A stretch of DNA of 5,583 nucleotides from Candidatus Lambdaproteobacteria bacterium. GTDB lineage: Bacteria; SAR324; NAC60-12. The notes under the pieces were generated by a model, which worked only from the letters and a program-made list of their open reading frames with translations, ran no database searches and was not told where the DNA came from. This document shows positions 1 to 5,233 of the stretch, in pieces. Both the position numbers and the translations under genes were made by a program. The stretch covers positions 1-5,583 of the forward strand of contig DTUH01000296.1 of assembly GCA_012964265.1 (NCBI GenBank), read 5' to 3'. Within the stretch, counting starts at the first letter, position 1. Every line of letters begins with the position of its first letter.

Positions 1-55
1 TCGTTATCTATGTTTATGGTGGTTCTCATTTCAATTCTCAACATGTATGCATAAA

Positions 56-72
56 TCATCATCGTATGATGA
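56..72. repeat. Perfect 7-bp inverted repeat, 3-base loop
   Basis: TCATCAT at 56-62 and ATGATGA at 66-72 are perfect inverted repeats around CGT. Just downstream on the plus strand is CATTTTAT, so this could be a weak terminator for a gene ending at the left edge (a TAA lies at 52-54). It could also be an operator. The pairing is visible, the role is not known. Confidence 0.35.
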
Positions 73-90
73 CATTTTATATGTATTAGA

Positions 91-113
91 AATAAAATCA
101 AGTCGATTTTATT
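91..113. repeat. Perfect 9-bp AT-rich inverted repeat
   Basis: AATAAAATC at 91-99 and GATTTTATT at 105-113 form a perfect stem around a 5-base loop (AAGTC). The stem is AT-rich, so as a terminator it would be weak, although it reads A-rich/T-rich on both strands as bidirectional terminators often do. An operator is the alternative. It lies beyond the candidate terminator of the lipoprotein gene. Confidence 0.4.
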
Positions 114-158
114 CAGTATGGAAAAAGTGATGCAAAACCTGCATTGTAAATATTTTCC

Positions 159-176
159 AAAATGGGGTGTTCCCCA
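159..176 (-). terminator. Possible rho-independent terminator of the Nudix-lipoprotein unit
   Basis: Read on the minus strand, TGGGG-AACA-CCCCA (176 to 163) is followed by TTTT (162-159), then GG and an AT-rich stretch. The stem is only 5 bp but mostly GC with a 4-base loop. It lies about 57 bases past the stop codon of the Bor-like gene, the right place for the end of that transcript. The short stem and short T run keep confidence moderate. Confidence 0.4.
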
Positions 177-233
177 CCACGCAGGACGGGGCTACCGATT
201 GGATTTATACTCTTGCTTTGAAAATCGAGGATT

Positions 234-539
234 TTACGAGGTCTTTTCGCCTCGAATTGAACAGACGATGGTGATTGTGCGTGGACTGTAGATTCCAAGT
301 GAAAGTGCTGTGTATGTACTTTGCATCCAGGTGTTGTGTATGCGCAGTTCATAAACCCTGCCTTGTGGACAGAGATCATTAAGCTCGTATTTCTTCTCGC
401 CTATTAAACCCCAAAACCAAAAAGTTTCTTCACTTGTGATGACAGTTTTTGAAGGAAATTCTGCAGGATAGCGCACCTGAACCTGGCATCCGGCCAGGAA
501 AAAAACGAAAATTAAGATTAAGCTGTAAGAACGTAACAT
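234..539 (-). CDS. Bor-family outer-membrane lipoprotein
   Basis: Small lipoprotein of 101 residues, related to phage lambda Bor and the E. coli Iss serum-resistance protein (about 97 residues). A short charged start (MLRSYS) leads into a hydrophobic stretch ending in the lipobox LAGC. Cys18 would therefore be lipidated and the protein anchored facing the periplasm or cell surface. Bor-like marks are the segment FWGLIGEKK (about 42-50, compare Bor SGIGQKK), LGIYSPR (81-87, compare LGIYTP) and VCS near the end. Cys57 and Cys93 match the two cysteines of Bor and may form a disulfide. I chose the ATG at 539; an ATG at 551 is also possible, and neither has a clear ribosome site. A longer frame up to 716 only overlaps the upstream Nudix gene. 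The gene starts 53 bases after that gene's stop, so co-transcription is likely. In lambda lysogens Bor aids serum resistance; here the role is unknown. Confidence 0.72.
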   Translation of the reverse strand: MLRSYSLILIFVFFLAGCQVQVRYPAEFPSKTVITSEETFWFWGLIGEKKYELNDLCPQGRVYELRIHNTWMQSTYTALSLGIYSPRTITIVCSIRGEKTS

Positions 540-592
540 TGAGGAAATCATGGAAAAAAGTTGTCTTGCCTTGCGTTTCAAAACATTCGAAT

Positions 593-1072
593 TTACACTA
601 ATCGCTGTGTACCAAAAAAAGTGTGGTCCAATAAACATTTGCCGGAGTAAAGGAACTTTGCTGAAAAACATCCGGGCTGCAGAATTCTGGGCGTAAACAG
701 TCGATCGCCTTCCCATGAAGCGAGTTCAGTCAGGTTGTCTTTAGGAATCCATTCCAGACGTCCCTCAGGACAATCTGATGTGAGGGTTCCGGAATAGCTG
801 TTTGAGTAAAAAACAAAGACGTGCCACTCATCTCCGAAAGGAGAGTCTCCTTCGTCAGGAAAAGAAAGTACGGCTTTTAGTTCCGGATCTTGAATATGAA
901 GTCCGGTTTCTTCGAGCATTTCACGGACTGCGGTTTCATACGGAGCTTCATTTGGTTCCACCTTTCCACCGGGTGCTAACCAGAGTCCCTGATGTTCGTC
1001 CTCCTTTTCACGATGTATCATCAGAACATGTTCGTTATTATTCTCAAGATAAACCAGAACTCCTAATTTCAC
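593..1072 (-). CDS. Nudix hydrolase, MutT/8-oxo-dGTP diphosphatase type
   Basis: A 159-residue cytoplasmic Nudix protein that should hydrolyse a nucleoside diphosphate linked to another group, releasing phosphate or a nucleotide. The complete Nudix box lies at residues 36-58, and every fixed position of GX5EX7REUXEEXGU is present. The metal-binding glutamates are Glu51, Glu54 and Glu55. It is preceded by LWLAPGGK, typical of MutT/MTH1-like sanitising enzymes such as 8-oxo-dGTP diphosphatases, but substrate cannot be read from sequence. The C-terminal part (LEWIPKDNL, then GDRLFTPRIL) also fits this branch. The start is GTG at 1072, supported by TGGAG at 1084-1080 with 7 bases of spacing. The frame is closed upstream by TAG at 1093-1091 and no in-frame ATG exists before the conserved region. 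It is divergent from fliM with only 20 bp between start codons, and is followed by the Bor-like gene. Confidence 0.9.
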   Translation of the reverse strand: MKLGVLVYLENNNEHVLMIHREKEDEHQGLWLAPGGKVEPNEAPYETAVREMLEETGLHIQDPELKAVLSFPDEGDSPFGDEWHVFVFYSNSYSGTLTSDCPEGRLEWIPKDNLTELASWEGDRLFTPRILQPGCFSAKFLYSGKCLLDHTFFGTQRLV

Positions 1073-1079
1073 TGCATTG

Positions 1080-1084
1080 CTCCA
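1080..1084 (-). promoter_or_regulatory. Ribosome binding site that decides the GTG start of the Nudix gene
   Basis: On the minus strand TGGAG ends 7 bases before the GTG at 1072-1070. An ATG at 1077-1075 lies nearer but is in another frame and meets TGA after one codon, so GTG is the only sensible start. Confidence 0.6.
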
Positions 1085-1092
1085 AATAAACT

Positions 1093-2118
1093 ATGTCTCA
1101 GTCGAAAAAAGAATTAAATGCACTCTTAAAACGCATTTCTGCTGATCAGGACAAACGTCTGAGCCCCGATGTACATGAAGAAACTGAGGTGTTGCCATAC
1201 GAATTAGGTCTTCAAACACCAATTATTCGAGGGCGAATGCCGGGACTGGAAGCCGTTTATGATCGATTTGCCCGGACCTACGCACAAACTTTTTCACATC
1301 ATGTGAGACGCCCTGTTACAATGACGCGGCGCTCGACAGAGTTGGTGAGCTTCAAGGATTATCTGGGCGCAATTACAACTCCTGCGTCACTAAGTATTTT
1401 TGGTATGCGTCCGCTTCAGGGGCATGCCCTGTTTGTCTTTGAACATCATCTGGTGCACATCCTGATCGATCTGCTGTTTGGAGGAAACGGCTGGATTGAA
1501 AATCCGCCTCCAAAACGTGAACTTACCGGAATTGAAATCAGGATGCTTTCAAAAGTCGTGCTCAGCGCAATGGCAGATCTAGGTATAGCCTGGAAGAGAT
1601 TGACTCCTTTGGAACCATATTTTGAGCGCATGGAAGTTAGTCCAAAATTTGCGACTATTGTTCCACAAGAAGAGGTGGTGGCGAGCACTACATTCGATGT
1701 TGAAATCAACCGTGTTCCATACACAATGAGCATTTGCCTGCCTTACCTGATGCTGGATCCGGTGAGAGTTCAAATCGAAGCAGGCAAAGCAAGCTTTGAT
1801 GAAGAGGTCAATGCAGTCAACGTAAGTCGTCTCGAAGAAAATCTGCGCAACTCCAAGGTCAGTGTAAAGGTTGCTCTCGGAGAAGCGCGGATGTCCTTAC
1901 GGAATTTCCTTAATTTGAAATCCGGTGATCGAATTATCTTAAATCAGGATCAAGACAAACCGCTTAAAGTTCTGGTGCAGGACAAACTAAAATTTCTGGC
2001 AACTCAAGGCTCATACAAAGGGAAAAACGCAGTCCAAATTACCAAGATGATTGAACCTCAACCACGATTCAAGGATTTACTGGATCAAGCCCCGGAAGAT
2101 TTGGATGAAGATTCCTGA
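1093..2118 (+). CDS. fliM: Flagellar motor switch protein FliM
   Basis: FliM, 341 residues (E. coli FliM 334), part of the cytoplasmic C-ring that reverses or stops the flagellar motor on binding CheY-P. The N-terminus (SQSKKELNALL) is a variant of the CheY-binding motif usually written LSQxEIDALL. The FliM middle domain spans about 40-235, with IIRGRMPGLE near its start, the GGXG motif as GGNG at 130-133, and ELTGIEIRM at 143-151. The SpoA/FliN-like C-domain lies at about 254-320 (SKVSVKVALGEARM to AVQITKMI). An acidic tail ends the protein. The ATG at 1093 is the first possible start, as TAA lies in frame at 1087-1089. No Shine-Dalgarno sequence is visible before it. The gene stands alone: no fliL, fliN or other flagellar gene adjoins it. 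Its promoter must lie inside the divergent Nudix gene. Confidence 0.93.
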   Translation: MSQSKKELNALLKRISADQDKRLSPDVHEETEVLPYELGLQTPIIRGRMPGLEAVYDRFARTYAQTFSHHVRRPVTMTRRSTELVSFKDYLGAITTPASLSIFGMRPLQGHALFVFEHHLVHILIDLLFGGNGWIENPPPKRELTGIEIRMLSKVVLSAMADLGIAWKRLTPLEPYFERMEVSPKFATIVPQEEVVASTTFDVEINRVPYTMSICLPYLMLDPVRVQIEAGKASFDEEVNAVNVSRLEENLRNSKVSVKVALGEARMSLRNFLNLKSGDRIILNQDQDKPLKVLVQDKLKFLATQGSYKGKNAVQITKMIEPQPRFKDLLDQAPEDLDEDS

Positions 2119-2130
2119 TCTACCCGAAAA

Positions 2131-2406
2131 TTACTTATTGACTCGACTCCGTAAGTCTTTTCCTGTCCGGAAGACCGGAAGCTGCTTTGGTTTCACTTCC
2201 ACTGTTTCGCCTGTTTTAGGATTTCGTCCGAAATATCCCCTATATTTTTTCAGCGTAAAAGAACCGAATCCACGGATTTCGACTTTATCACCGGCGCTGA
2301 GAGCGTTTTTGATGCGATCAAAAAAGATACGTACAGTCTGGTCTGTCAATTTTGGACTGTGTCCGGTACGCTCTGACAACTCTTCGATTAATTCCGATTT
2401 GTTCAT
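2131..2406 (-). CDS. ihfB: Integration host factor beta-like DNA-bending protein (IHF/HU family)
   Basis: A 91-residue nucleoid protein of the DNABII family. The N-terminus NKSELIEELSERTG closely resembles IHF-beta (TKSELIERL). The family signature IEIRGFGSF is at 43-50, and the DNA-intercalating arm is RNPKTG (61-66) with the conserved Pro63. FRTGKDLRSRVN near the end matches IHF-beta FKPGKELRDRAN. It should act as a dimer, usually with IhfA, bending DNA for replication, recombination and sigma54 transcription. HU or a homodimer remains possible because IhfA is not in view. The start at 2406 matches homologues, but AAGGAG (2414-2409) is only 2 bases upstream. An ATG at 2418 would add MQGV and lacks a ribosome site. 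The gene converges on fliM across 12 bp and no clear terminator lies between them. Confidence 0.88.
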   Translation of the reverse strand: MNKSELIEELSERTGHSPKLTDQTVRIFFDRIKNALSAGDKVEIRGFGSFTLKKYRGYFGRNPKTGETVEVKPKQLPVFRTGKDLRSRVNK

Positions 2407-2447
2407 AACTCCTTGCATTTAAGGTTTGATGATTTAAATCTGAAGAC

Positions 2448-2466
2448 TGAAAGAATTCACCTTTCA
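2448..2466. repeat. 6-bp inverted repeat upstream of ihfB-like gene
   Basis: TGAAAG at 2448-2453 and CTTTCA at 2461-2466, with a 7-base spacer containing GAATTC overlap. It sits where an operator or core promoter of the ihfB-like gene would be. Only the symmetry is seen; regulation is a guess. Confidence 0.3.
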
Positions 2467-2476
2467 TTCTTCTTTG

Positions 2477-2525
2477 AAAAAAACTTGATGTTGTAAAGTT
2501 AAGGTAACGTGGAAAAATATCAAGT
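2477..2525 (-). terminator. Possible terminator of the HTH-EIIA/ClC unit
   Basis: On the minus strand ACTTGAT (2525-2519) can pair with ATCAAGT (2489-2483), and a run of seven T (2483-2477) follows. The 29-base loop is long for a rho-independent terminator. A shorter alternative is AACTT/AAGTT with a 9-base loop before the same T run. It lies 17 bases or more past the ClC stop, the expected place. Confidence 0.35.
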
Positions 2526-2541
2526 GTTTCGTGATTTTTTT

Positions 2542-4308
2542 TCAAATTGCCTGAATTTGCAGTTCAAGTCGGTAATGATCAAAGAGGGTTGATTTGGAAA
2601 GCATTCCTAGAAATCTATCACCCTCTACAACAGGTAATGACCAGGCTTTAGAATTTTCAAACTTCTCTAAAGCATCACTGATCGGCTCATTTAGACTGAT
2701 TAACGGCAGGCTACGCATTACGGAACCCATTGTCACTAAATCATATAGACTTTCGTCAAAAAGGTGAGGGCGGATGTCATCAAGAAAAACCACTCCTACA
2801 CATTGATCTTCTTTATTCAGAACAGGGAAATAGTTGCGGTGTGCTTTTTTGAATTCAACAATAAAATCTCTCAAAAGCAGTTCTTCACCAATAGTTATGA
2901 AATCATAATCCAATATATCTTTGATATTCAGATGATGCAGTAAGTAACTGTCTGTACCGCGCTTGATCAAGCTTCCCTTTTTAATCAGATCCTGAGTATA
3001 GACTGAACCGATTTCAAAAAATGAACTGACAACCATGGCGCTGCTTGCAGTCAACATCAGCGGCAAAATCATTGAATATCCGCGGGTTACTTCCATTACA
3101 AGAAAAATTCCTGTCAGTGGTCCATGCATGACTCCTGCAACCATCCCGGCCATACCCGCTAAAGCAAATGCGGCATCTTCAGCAACATCATCCAGTGGTA
3201 ATGAATGCAGAATCATTCCAAAAGCCAAACCCACACCGCTGCCGATTACCAGACTTGGCGCAAAAACACCACCGATTCCTCCGCTTCCGAGAGTCATTCC
3301 GCAGGCAAGAAATTTGAGCAGAACAAAAAGCAGTACAAAGCCAAGTTCCGGACGTATCGTATCAGTCAGAAAGACTTGAGTGGCTGAGTATCCTTCCGAC
3401 AAAACTTCAGGCATAAAATATCCAAGTATTCCCACAAACAGTCCACCAATTGCGGCACGTATCCATTGATGAATGGAGACTTTTGAAAAAAATTTTTCCC
3501 ATAACAACAAACTTCTGGCAAACAGTATTGAGATGATTCCTGTCAAAGCCCCAAGCGCAAAACAGGCAAGTAATGAGGTAAGGGAAAAACCGGCTATTTC
3601 CTGAAAGAAGGCAATCTTATTGCCCATAATCCAGCGGCTGACTTCAGTCGCGGAAACAGCTGCGATAATTGTCGGTAGAATTGTTAAATATGTCCATTCT
3701 CCAATAATTATTTCTAATGAAAAAATCAAACCGGTTAATGGTGCATTGAAAATTCCTGCAACTGCTGCTGCTGCTCCGTAGCCAACCAGCAGTTTTTTGT
3801 GGCGTTCATTCATGTCTAGCCAGCGTCCGATTGTTGAACCCAAGGCTCCGCCAATACTGACTATTGGACCCTCCAAACCGGTCGATCCACCACTACCTAC
3901 TGTCAGTAAGCTTCCGAAAAACCGCGAGTAAATCATGCGCCTCCTGAGGCCTTCTGATCCCAATGCAATGGCCTTTATCACATCGGACACACCATGTCCC
4001 GCATTATCATGCATGAGGGAGCGCACCAAAAATACCGCAACTCCGGCTCCCAGTGCAGGAAAAAATATGGCTCGCCAGCCCAGTTCCAAGTCGGTGATGA
4101 AAAGTCTTAGAGAATGAACACTCCAGTTAAGTCCCACAGCGAGAATTCCGCAACCTAGACCGATTGCCAATGCTGCAGTCATCATTACCATAGCTTCCCG
4201 GGCAGAAACAGCATGGTAACGTGAAAGCAGATCAGTGTTAGATCCAGCCAATCCTCTTGATAGGAATTTGTTAAGCCGTCTCTGCCAGTGCTTTTTGAAA
4301 TTGTTCAA
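2542..4308 (-). CDS. ClC-family chloride channel/transporter with tandem CBS domains
   Basis: A 588-residue integral membrane protein: ClC pore domain (about 35-435) plus two C-terminal CBS domains (about 460-515 and 525-585) that often bind adenine nucleotides. ClC motifs: GHGVSD at 104-109 in place of GSGIPE; GLEGP at 144-148 with the gating Glu146 kept (ClC-ec1 Glu148); FNAPLTG at 187-193; GGVFAPSL at 346-353; Tyr411, matching the central Tyr445. At the internal proton-glutamate site (ClC-ec1 Glu203) the sequence is SLEI, so Ile200 replaces Glu. That is typical of channels or uncoupled transporters rather than H+/Cl- exchangers. The likely start is TTG at 4308. The frame is open upstream only to a TAA at 4338-4336, with no ATG and no ribosome site, and the next ATG (4191) would cut into the first helix. 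It overlaps the upstream HTH-EIIA gene by 38 bp, suggesting coupled translation. Confidence 0.93.
   Translation of the reverse strand: MNNFKKHWQRRLNKFLSRGLAGSNTDLLSRYHAVSAREAMVMMTAALAIGLGCGILAVGLNWSVHSLRLFITDLELGWRAIFFPALGAGVAVFLVRSLMHDNAGHGVSDVIKAIALGSEGLRRRMIYSRFFGSLLTVGSGGSTGLEGPIVSIGGALGSTIGRWLDMNERHKKLLVGYGAAAAVAGIFNAPLTGLIFSLEIIIGEWTYLTILPTIIAAVSATEVSRWIMGNKIAFFQEIAGFSLTSLLACFALGALTGIISILFARSLLLWEKFFSKVSIHQWIRAAIGGLFVGILGYFMPEVLSEGYSATQVFLTDTIRPELGFVLLFVLLKFLACGMTLGSGGIGGVFAPSLVIGSGVGLAFGMILHSLPLDDVAEDAAFALAGMAGMVAGVMHGPLTGIFLVMEVTRGYSMILPLMLTASSAMVVSSFFEIGSVYTQDLIKKGSLIKRGTDSYLLHHLNIKDILDYDFITIGEELLLRDFIVEFKKAHRNYFPVLNKEDQCVGVVFLDDIRPHLFDESLYDLVTMGSVMRSLPLISLNEPISDALEKFENSKAWSLPVVEGDRFLGMLSKSTLFDHYRLELQIQAI
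4009..4043 (-). repeat. 35-bp segment of the ClC gene copied in inverted form at the window edge
   Basis: This stretch, coding for about residues 89-100 of the ClC protein (GVAVFLVRSLMH), recurs exactly as the reverse complement of 5549-5583. Beyond 4043 the two copies differ; the other side cannot be compared because the window ends. Here it fits the ClC reading frame perfectly, so this is the native copy. Confidence 0.95.
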
Positions 4309-4951
4309 TGAGATTTTCTGATGAAGGGGAATTTTTTAGAAAGTCATTCATCTGCGGTTGACTTAGAATACGTGCCAGTTGAGAAAGCAGTAGAAGATGA
4401 TGAAAAGAATCAACACTCAAAAGTACAAATAAAACAAATACCGGTAAACCGTCCGGTGCGTTAAAATCCATTGGCTTCTCTAAAAAAAAAGTGGCTACCA
4501 TGGATTGTGATATTTGTTTTCCAAGTGGTGTTTTAGAGTGAGGAATTGCAATACCATTACCAATTCCGGTTGAAGAAAGATGTTCCCGCTGCAAAAGGAT
4601 ATCTGATAATGAGTCTCCTGTTGGTTGAGGCAAAGCCATTCGCACTGCAACTTCCTCAAAAAGTGATTCCAACGAACCTGATGGAACGGCCTGAAATACA
4701 TTCCCGGCTTTGAGAGCTTCAATCAGGCGTGATTGAGAAACTTGTTCATTGTTTTTGCCAGCTTGTCTTGTGTGTTCTTCAAGGTGTATGTGTTTAGATT
4801 TTGCCCATGAAACCAGGGTAGATTGATTGAAGTAATATTTTCTGCGACGTACGACGCATGGAATATCACCCTGGCGTATCCAGCGGTAAATGGTTGCCTC
4901 GGGGACATGCAGTAACTGAACAACATCTGAAACTTTCAGCCATTTAGTCAT
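4271..4951 (-). CDS. HTH (excisionase/MerR-type) - PTS EIIA(Ntr) fusion protein
   Basis: A 226-residue two-domain protein. Residues 3-52 form a winged-helix DNA-binding domain of the excisionase/MerR type (LKVSDVVQLLHVPEATIYRW, then a basic RRRKYYF and STLVSWAK). After a polar linker (about 53-72), residues 73-222 form an EIIA domain of the fructose/nitrogen class (PtsN-like). The phospho-acceptor is His138 in STGIGNGIAIPHSK, close to E. coli PtsN. VFVLFVLL...HHLLLLSQLARIL carries the second conserved histidine pair (184-185). The protein should take phosphate from HPr/NPr and may bind DNA according to that state. No EIIB or EIIC is nearby, which points to regulation rather than sugar uptake. 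Such fusions are known in databases as regulators of unclear role. The ATG at 4951 has no visible ribosome site. The 3' end overlaps the ClC gene, so the two are probably co-regulated. Confidence 0.9.
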   Translation of the reverse strand: MTKWLKVSDVVQLLHVPEATIYRWIRQGDIPCVVRRRKYYFNQSTLVSWAKSKHIHLEEHTRQAGKNNEQVSQSRLIEALKAGNVFQAVPSGSLESLFEEVAVRMALPQPTGDSLSDILLQREHLSSTGIGNGIAIPHSKTPLGKQISQSMVATFFLEKPMDFNAPDGLPVFVLFVLLSVDSFHHLLLLSQLARILSQPQMNDFLKNSPSSENLIEQFQKALAETA

Positions 4952-5069
4952 AAATACGGGAGATTAAATACTGGGAAAAATTCTATAAATAGTTTACTGT
5001 GTTTCAGTCTAACAGCATTTACGGGCTTTGTGAAGAAGTGGACGCTATTTAAAATATTTTTTTAAAGAG
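4952..5069. other. Divergent promoter region between HTH-EIIA and ffs
   Basis: No gene is seen. On the minus strand TTAGAC (near 5013-5008) and TTATAG (near 4989-4984) could be a weak -35/-10 pair for the HTH-EIIA/ClC unit, with 18 bases between them, but the match is poor. An imperfect palindrome with CTGT and ACAG ends lies at about 4997-5015 and could be an operator. A/T tracts at 5046-5066 precede the ffs promoter. Confidence 0.35.
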
Positions 5070-5097
5070 TTGATACTTTATGATATTTTTATAAAAT
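5070..5097 (+). promoter_or_regulatory. Probable sigma70-type promoter of ffs (and dnaX)
   Basis: TTGATA at 5070-5075 (5 of 6 with TTGACA) and TAAAAT at 5092-5097 (5 of 6 with TATAAT) are 16 bases apart. Runs of A and T at 5046-5066 sit just upstream, like the UP elements of strong stable-RNA promoters. Transcription would begin near 5104, about a dozen bases before the SRP RNA helix, so a little 5' trimming is implied. Confidence 0.6.
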
Positions 5098-5115
5098 AAT
5101 TAAAACACTTCTGAT

Positions 5116-5206
5116 GGCTGGGGGTGCGCAATTGAAAATTTCGAACCGTGTCAGATCCTAGCGGAAGCAGCACTAAGATTTCGTAGATGTGCCGCATACC
5201 TCAGCC
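5116..5206 (+). ncRNA. ffs: Signal recognition particle RNA, small bacterial (4.5S) type
   Basis: About 91 nt that fold as a single long hairpin. The ends pair: GGCTGGGGGTGCG (5116-5128) with CGCATACCTCAGCC (5193-5206), with one bulged A. At the tip is the conserved Ffh-binding domain IV: GTGTCAGATCC (5148-5158), a 4-base loop TAGC (5159-5162), then GGAAGCAGCAC (5163-5173). This aligns base for base with E. coli GTCAGGTCC-GGAA-GGAAGCAGC, including the AGCAG internal-loop strand. The tetraloop is of the URRC type (UAGC) rather than the usual GGAA. No Alu domain is present. The RNA binds Ffh and guides membrane proteins to FtsY and the translocon. It lies 27 bases before dnaX, an order seen in many bacteria. 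Ends are approximate to a few bases. Confidence 0.92.
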
Positions 5207-5233
5207 TCTCTTCTTGAACCTGGAATCCCTTTC

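Larger units (their letters stand above)
1..233. other. Left-edge region without a supportable gene
   Basis: I see no convincing gene here. One plus-strand frame runs open from the window edge to a TAA at 52-54 and would encode a short hydrophobic tail (SMFMVVLISILNMYA). It could be the C-terminus of a membrane protein cut by the edge, but about 17 codons are too few to judge. The rest is AT-rich and contains several small palindromes (46-53, 56-72, 91-113) and a possible terminator for the minus-strand genes (159-176). A minus-strand open frame at 113-379 is a shadow that runs antiparallel-independent of the lipoprotein gene and matches nothing I know. Confidence 0.5.
2407..2541. other. Intergenic region between ihfB-like and ClC genes
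   Basis: AT-rich gap that must hold the end of the ClC transcript and the promoter of the ihfB-like gene. I cannot pick a convincing -35/-10 pair. It contains a 6-bp inverted repeat (TGAAAG 2448-2453 and CTTTCA 2461-2466) about 42-60 bases before the ihfB start. It also has one stretch at 2518-2530 that matches the IHF consensus WATCAANNNNTTR at all but the last position. Confidence 0.5.

Noticed and set aside
113..379. Minus-strand open frame of 88 codons
   Set aside because: It overlaps the conserved end of the Bor-like gene in another frame and has no recognisable domain or ribosome site.
802..1089. Plus-strand open frame of 95 codons
   Set aside because: It lies opposite the Nudix gene, whose catalytic motif is complete, and its arginine-rich product matches no family I know.
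2161..2195. Repeated CCGGAAG motifs near the fliM/ihfB convergence as a terminator
   Set aside because: They lie inside the ihfB-like coding sequence, the pairing is only 4 bp and no T run follows.
2051..2422. Plus-strand open frame of 123 codons
   Set aside because: It overlaps the end of fliM and runs antisense through the ihfB-like gene; both are clear family members, so this is a shadow.
2318..2545. Minus-strand open frame of 75 codons bridging ClC and the ihfB-like gene
   Set aside because: It covers the intergenic gap and the ihfB-like gene in another frame and shows no family resemblance.
3935..4117. Plus-strand open frame sharing MRERTKNTAT with a minus-strand frame at 5232-5579
   Set aside because: Neither frame is a gene. 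The shared peptide only reflects the 35-base inverted copy of ClC sequence at the window edge.
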